The notes beneath the pieces are model-generated. The model searched no databases. It saw nothing but the letters and a program-made list of their open reading frames with translations, and was not told the origin of the DNA. Both the position numbers and the translations under genes were made by a program. From Gammaproteobacteria bacterium (lineage in GTDB: Bacteria > Pseudomonadota > Gammaproteobacteria > Steroidobacterales > Woeseiaceae): a stretch of DNA of 37,269 nt. Below, in pieces: positions 34,282 to 37,269 of the stretch. Location: NCBI GenBank assembly GCA_029884165.1, contig JAOUIH010000029.1, positions 1 through 37,269 of the forward strand, given 5' to 3'. Every line of letters begins with the position of its first letter. Positions within the stretch are counted from its first letter, which is position 1.

Positions 34282-35639
34282 CGCGGGCCCTCCAGCATGT
34301 CGTTGCGCAGCCAGAACCCTCGTAGCCCGTTACGCTGGCCGCGCCACTCGCCGGTGCCGTCGCCGTGCGTGTCGCCGGGTTGCCGGTCGCCGGCGTAGGT
34401 ATAGATGGGCCGGTCGCGGAAGGCCCACACGCGGATTGCGTCGGCCTGCTCCGGCTTCGCCTTGTGTCCCGTCGCTGGATCGATGCCGATCACGCTCCAG
34501 GTTCGGCTGCCGCCGGTCTCATGGTCGGCCGCGCGAACGTATGGCCAGTACTCCAGGCAGCGCTTCGGATCGCCGCCGCCGCACATCGCGAGCCGGTAGA
34601 TCTGGGTATCGTCCGGATGGTCGCAGGACAGCTGATCCTGGGAATCGTCGCCGCATTGATAGACGTAGATCGTCATGCCGCGCTGATCGGCGAGCACGTC
34701 GCCGACGATCGTCGCCTGCACGGTGAACGAGGCCGGGAACGGCGGCGCTTTCTGCGTGTATACATTGTGCCAGCCGGGCTCGTCGCTGCCCTGCTGGCTC
34801 CACGAGTGCTCGTCGAGTGCAAACGTATAGAGCGGCTCGCCGCGGTACACCCACTGCCGCACGCCGGGTGAGCGTGCGAGGATCGTCCACTCGCCGAAGC
34901 TTCGGGCCAGCGCCGGCGCGAGCAGCGGCCGGAACCGGCGCTCGCACTCGCCGCGGCAGTTCGACGCGTCGGGCGCATCGCCTTCGTAGGCGTACACGGA
35001 GTCGTTCCTGTCAGTCGTCAGCATGCGGCCGGTCGACGTCGTGCGCACGGCGAAGCCGGGCGGCACGGCCGGCGGCGGCCCGATCGGCACGCGGTAGGCC
35101 GGGGAATCTCCACCGTAAGGGCGCTTCGAGCCTCCGAGGGTGTCGCCGGGCTCTGCGTCGCGCACGGACGTATACAACGGCTGCTCGGCGTAGGCCCATT
35201 GCCGTGTTCCGTCCCGGCGCTCGACGATAGACCAGTCCCCGACCGGTTTTGCGTCGGCGTCGGCATAAGCCGGTGGCCACAGGTCGGTGCAGCTCGGACG
35301 GGTTTCGAGCTCAGGCAAGACGATGCCAGGCGGGTAGGGGCTCATCAGGCCGGCGGTAACGGTGAGCACCTCGTCATAGCAGGCGGGCGTGTCGGGCGAC
35401 TCACCGCTGTAGCCGTTCCTTTGCACGTGCAGGGGCCACTCGTACAGCGTGCGGCCGTCGCGGTCGGCGAACACCGGCCCTTCGAGCTCCGTGTTCTCCA
35501 CGCGAAAGCCCGGCGGCATCGGCACGTCCAGCCATTGCTCGAACGGGCCGCCCTGTGCAACAGCGGCCGCGCTGGCGAGCAACCAGGCGACCGGCAGTGT
35601 TGCCTGCAGCCGCCTAGACAAGAATTTCGCTGATCGCAT
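34278..35639 (-). CDS. Secreted protein with three lipoprotein-repeat-like units
   Basis: This 453-residue protein has a signal peptide (to about VAQ, residue 29) and three copies of a unit of about 135 residues. Each begins P-x-x-F-x-V (PPGFRV, PPGFAV, PASFTV), continues with a D-x-x-x-x-x-(L/V/I)Y strand, a cysteine pair and a WP- or RP-type turn, then W-x-(I/V), R-Q-W or R-V-W and (L/I)YT. This resembles the secreted repeat of unknown function (PF03640). The third unit is the most divergent. It overlaps the DUF1552 gene by 26 bases and the next secreted gene by ATGA. Function is unknown; it is presumably periplasmic. Confidence 0.8.
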   Translation of the reverse strand: MRSAKFLSRRLQATLPVAWLLASAAAVAQGGPFEQWLDVPMPPGFRVENTELEGPVFADRDGRTLYEWPLHVQRNGYSGESPDTPACYDEVLTVTAGLMSPYPPGIVLPELETRPSCTDLWPPAYADADAKPVGDWSIVERRDGTRQWAYAEQPLYTSVRDAEPGDTLGGSKRPYGGDSPAYRVPIGPPPAVPPGFAVRTTSTGRMLTTDRNDSVYAYEGDAPDASNCRGECERRFRPLLAPALARSFGEWTILARSPGVRQWVYRGEPLYTFALDEHSWSQQGSDEPGWHNVYTQKAPPFPASFTVQATIVGDVLADQRGMTIYVYQCGDDSQDQLSCDHPDDTQIYRLAMCGGGDPKRCLEYWPYVRAADHETGGSRTWSVIGIDPATGHKAKPEQADAIRVWAFRDRPIYTYAGDRQPGDTHGDGTGEWRGQRNGLRGFWLRNDMLEGPR

Positions 35640-36948
35640 CGGAGCTGCGATTGCTCTTATCGCCCCAGGACTTGATCTCGAGGCCCATTAGGCGCTGGGC
35701 GGTGTAGCCCAGCCGGCAACCCGGACTGCCCTTGCCATCGAGGTGCAGCCCGGTGCGGACCTGTCCCTGCGCCGTACCGGCGCTGAACATCGGGATACCC
35801 TCGATGCTGTGGATCTTCGCGAACGACTGGTCGGTCGTCGCGTAGACGAAGCAGTTGTCGAGCAGGGAGCCATCGCCTTCGCGGAAGTTCGCGAGCGCCT
35901 GTACGTAGTACGCCCATTCCTCCATGGCGCGGCGGGTGTACCAGGACACGTTCGGCTGGCATTGAAGTTCGGGAACCACGGCCTCCTCGTGCGTCGCCGT
36001 ATGGTGCGGCTTGTCGTAGCCCGGCTTCGTCGTTGCCGAGAATGCCGACGCGTAAAACATGTTGAACACTCGAGTCTGGTCGCAGGCGACCGCCATCAGC
36101 ATCAGTTCCGTCATCATGCGATGCCGCTTCGATACCAGGTCGGCATCCAGGCCGGCCGGCGGGTCTACGGGCTGCGGCATGACGACGCAGGCTTCTCGCG
36201 GCTCGGGCTTCGTCAGCTGCAGGTCGAATCGCCGCTCGAGGTCCCGGAGCCCGGTGAAGTACTGGTCGAGCCGTTGCCGGTCCTCGATGCCCAGCTCGCC
36301 ATGCAACTTCTTCGCATCGTCCATGACGACCGACAGCGAGCTCTTCCGGATCAGCACGGTCGGATCGGGCGTGAACTCGTCGGCGTTCGGGTCCTGGAAG
36401 CCGGGACCGAACAGGCGCTGGTAGAACCTGAGCGGCGACCACTCCGGCGCATTGACCGAATTGCCGTTCTCGTAGCTGAAGCTGTCGCGCACGTCGCCGG
36501 TCGCCGTCGCGCTCAGGCTGCGGAAGCGGGTCTCGTTGCCTGTCTTGCGGGCAACGCTTACATCGATCGTTTCGCCGGGCCGGTTCTCCCGCGTCAGCGG
36601 GGCGATGCCGGAGCGCAGTACGACCCAGCCGGAGTGATGGCAAAGATTCGGGGCGGCGTCCTTGAAAACATGGTAGTTCGTATACAGGTTGATGTGCTGG
36701 CGCACCGGCGCGAGCGACTCGATCTCCGGCGGCAGGTCGAAATCCGGGCCGGTCTTCTTGGGCACGAAGATCGCCTCGCTCATCCCGAGACCCCAGGACC
36801 AGGTGCCGAAGCGCAACGGGATCGGCGCGCCCGACGCCAGCGCCGTACCGCCGTCGTTCAGGAAGCAGGCCAGGAATGGCAGCGCCACGGTCACGACGCC
36901 GCCGTTCAGCGTGCCCCGGAGGAAACGTCGCCTGCTGATCCTGCTCAT
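35614..36948 (-). CDS. DUF1552 protein with Tat signal
   Basis: This 444-residue protein carries a Tat signal (SRRRFLRGTLNGGVVTVALPFL) and the conserved body of DUF1552 proteins: RFGTWSWGLGM near residue 45, the H-x-x-H-H-type DAAPNLCHHSGW segment, the SLSVVMDDAKKLHGELG helix and a late ATHEE/YYVQALANF...GSLLDNC region. The family is common in planctomycetes and in some proteobacteria, usually beside DUF1592/1588/1585 multi-domain proteins, as here. Its biochemical role is not established. Its start overlaps the stop of the upstream DUF1585-containing gene by ATGA, so the two are coupled. Confidence 0.9.
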   Translation of the reverse strand: MSRISRRRFLRGTLNGGVVTVALPFLACFLNDGGTALASGAPIPLRFGTWSWGLGMSEAIFVPKKTGPDFDLPPEIESLAPVRQHINLYTNYHVFKDAAPNLCHHSGWVVLRSGIAPLTRENRPGETIDVSVARKTGNETRFRSLSATATGDVRDSFSYENGNSVNAPEWSPLRFYQRLFGPGFQDPNADEFTPDPTVLIRKSSLSVVMDDAKKLHGELGIEDRQRLDQYFTGLRDLERRFDLQLTKPEPREACVVMPQPVDPPAGLDADLVSKRHRMMTELMLMAVACDQTRVFNMFYASAFSATTKPGYDKPHHTATHEEAVVPELQCQPNVSWYTRRAMEEWAYYVQALANFREGDGSLLDNCFVYATTDQSFAKIHSIEGIPMFSAGTAQGQVRTGLHLDGKGSPGCRLGYTAQRLMGLEIKSWGDKSNRSSDAISEILV

Positions 36949-37269
36949 CGCGAATTCTCCTTGCCGGGCGCACGGGCGGTACTCCCGGGTACGCCCGGTC
37001 TTGCCGCGGCGGCCACGCTCGTCGTCGTGTCGGCGGAGCGGACGCGACGGAAGGCCTGGCTCGTCGCGAGCTCTTCCAGAAGATCCGGCAGTCGATGACC
37101 CTGCTGCTCGAAACGATCGGTGAAGTAGTCCAGCGTATCGCGATCGTAGCGGAGCTCGACCGGGCCGCCGGTGCCGTACGCGTACAGGCGGTTGACCAGG
37201 CAGCTCGACAGCTTCGGGTGATCGTGCATCGCCCGTGCCAGACCCTCGATATCGTCGTAGAACATGCCG
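36945..37269 (-). CDS. C-terminal end of a DUF1585-containing protein (cut by the window)
   Basis: About 108 codons are visible. They contain a DUF1585 domain (ARAMHDHPKLSSCLVNRLYAYGTGG, then YFTDRFEQQGHRLPDLLEEL and ATSQAFR) and a short Ser/Thr/Ala-rich tail. In complete proteins of this family DUF1585 is the last domain after DUF1587, DUF1592 and DUF1588, often with a haem-c domain in front. The frame is open to the window end, so the gene continues beyond 37269 and the internal ATG at 37265 is not the start. It is the first gene of the minus-strand module visible here. Confidence 0.8.
   Translation of the reverse strand, partial: GMFYDDIEGLARAMHDHPKLSSCLVNRLYAYGTGGPVELRYDRDTLDYFTDRFEQQGHRLPDLLEELATSQAFRRVRSADTTTSVAAAARPGVPGSTARAPGKENSR

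Overview
This is a GC-rich, gene-dense stretch from a Gram-negative bacterium. Lipoprotein and twin-arginine (Tat) signals, PQQ and GMC dehydrogenases, and a DUF1552/DUF1585 pair fit a proteobacterium, most likely an environmental one. The sequence alone does not settle the lineage, and the gene order does not look like the well-known sphingomonad lignin loci. There are about 27 protein genes, two decayed gene fragments and several regulatory sites. I saw no rRNA, tRNA, CRISPR array or insertion sequence.

The theme is catabolism of lignin-derived aromatics. Left part (1-8984): the 3' end of a LigD-like SDR; a small Tat protein coupled to a Tat-exported carotenoid oxygenase (lignostilbene-dioxygenase type); an AraC regulator divergent from an aldehyde dehydrogenase plus LigW-like 5-carboxyvanillate decarboxylase operon; a 407-base gap holding relics of an aldehyde dehydrogenase and a glutathione S-transferase (GST); and a TetR regulator followed by an acyl-CoA ligase. 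Core (9089-15852): a PQQ/haem-c dehydrogenase lipoprotein, an MFS transporter, two overlapping LigF-type GSTs (beta-etherase-like), a LigD-like C-alpha-dehydrogenase and a Nu-class GST. Together these match the glutathione-dependent beta-aryl-ether (beta-O-4) cleavage route: oxidise C-alpha, cleave the ether with glutathione, remove glutathione.

Middle (16070-25320): an operon of a bifunctional enoyl-CoA hydratase/3-hydroxyacyl-CoA dehydrogenase, a ThDP enzyme and a small amidohydrolase; then, on the minus strand, a second amidohydrolase and an aryl-aldehyde-type dehydrogenase, divergent from a LysR regulator with two DNA-binding domains. Right part (25460-33156): an MDR oxidoreductase, an acetoacetyl-CoA-synthetase-like ligase, a LigM-like tetrahydrofolate-dependent vanillate O-demethylase closed by a strong terminator, a Tat small subunit with a GMC dehydrogenase, and a SnoaL-like protein. 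The end (33211-37269, minus strand) is a four-gene, overlapping, mostly secreted module of unknown function.

The most striking non-coding signal is a 15-bp palindrome, ACCGWACNGTWCGGT, at three places only: in front of the aldehyde dehydrogenase/LigW operon, the PQQ-dehydrogenase/MFS/GST/GST operon and the SDR/Nu-GST operon. Each copy sits at a recognisable TTGACA-type promoter, so these operons look like one regulon. The TetR protein encoded between them is the leading candidate regulator. No ring-cleavage genes are in the window, so protocatechuate or its analogues would have to be processed elsewhere.
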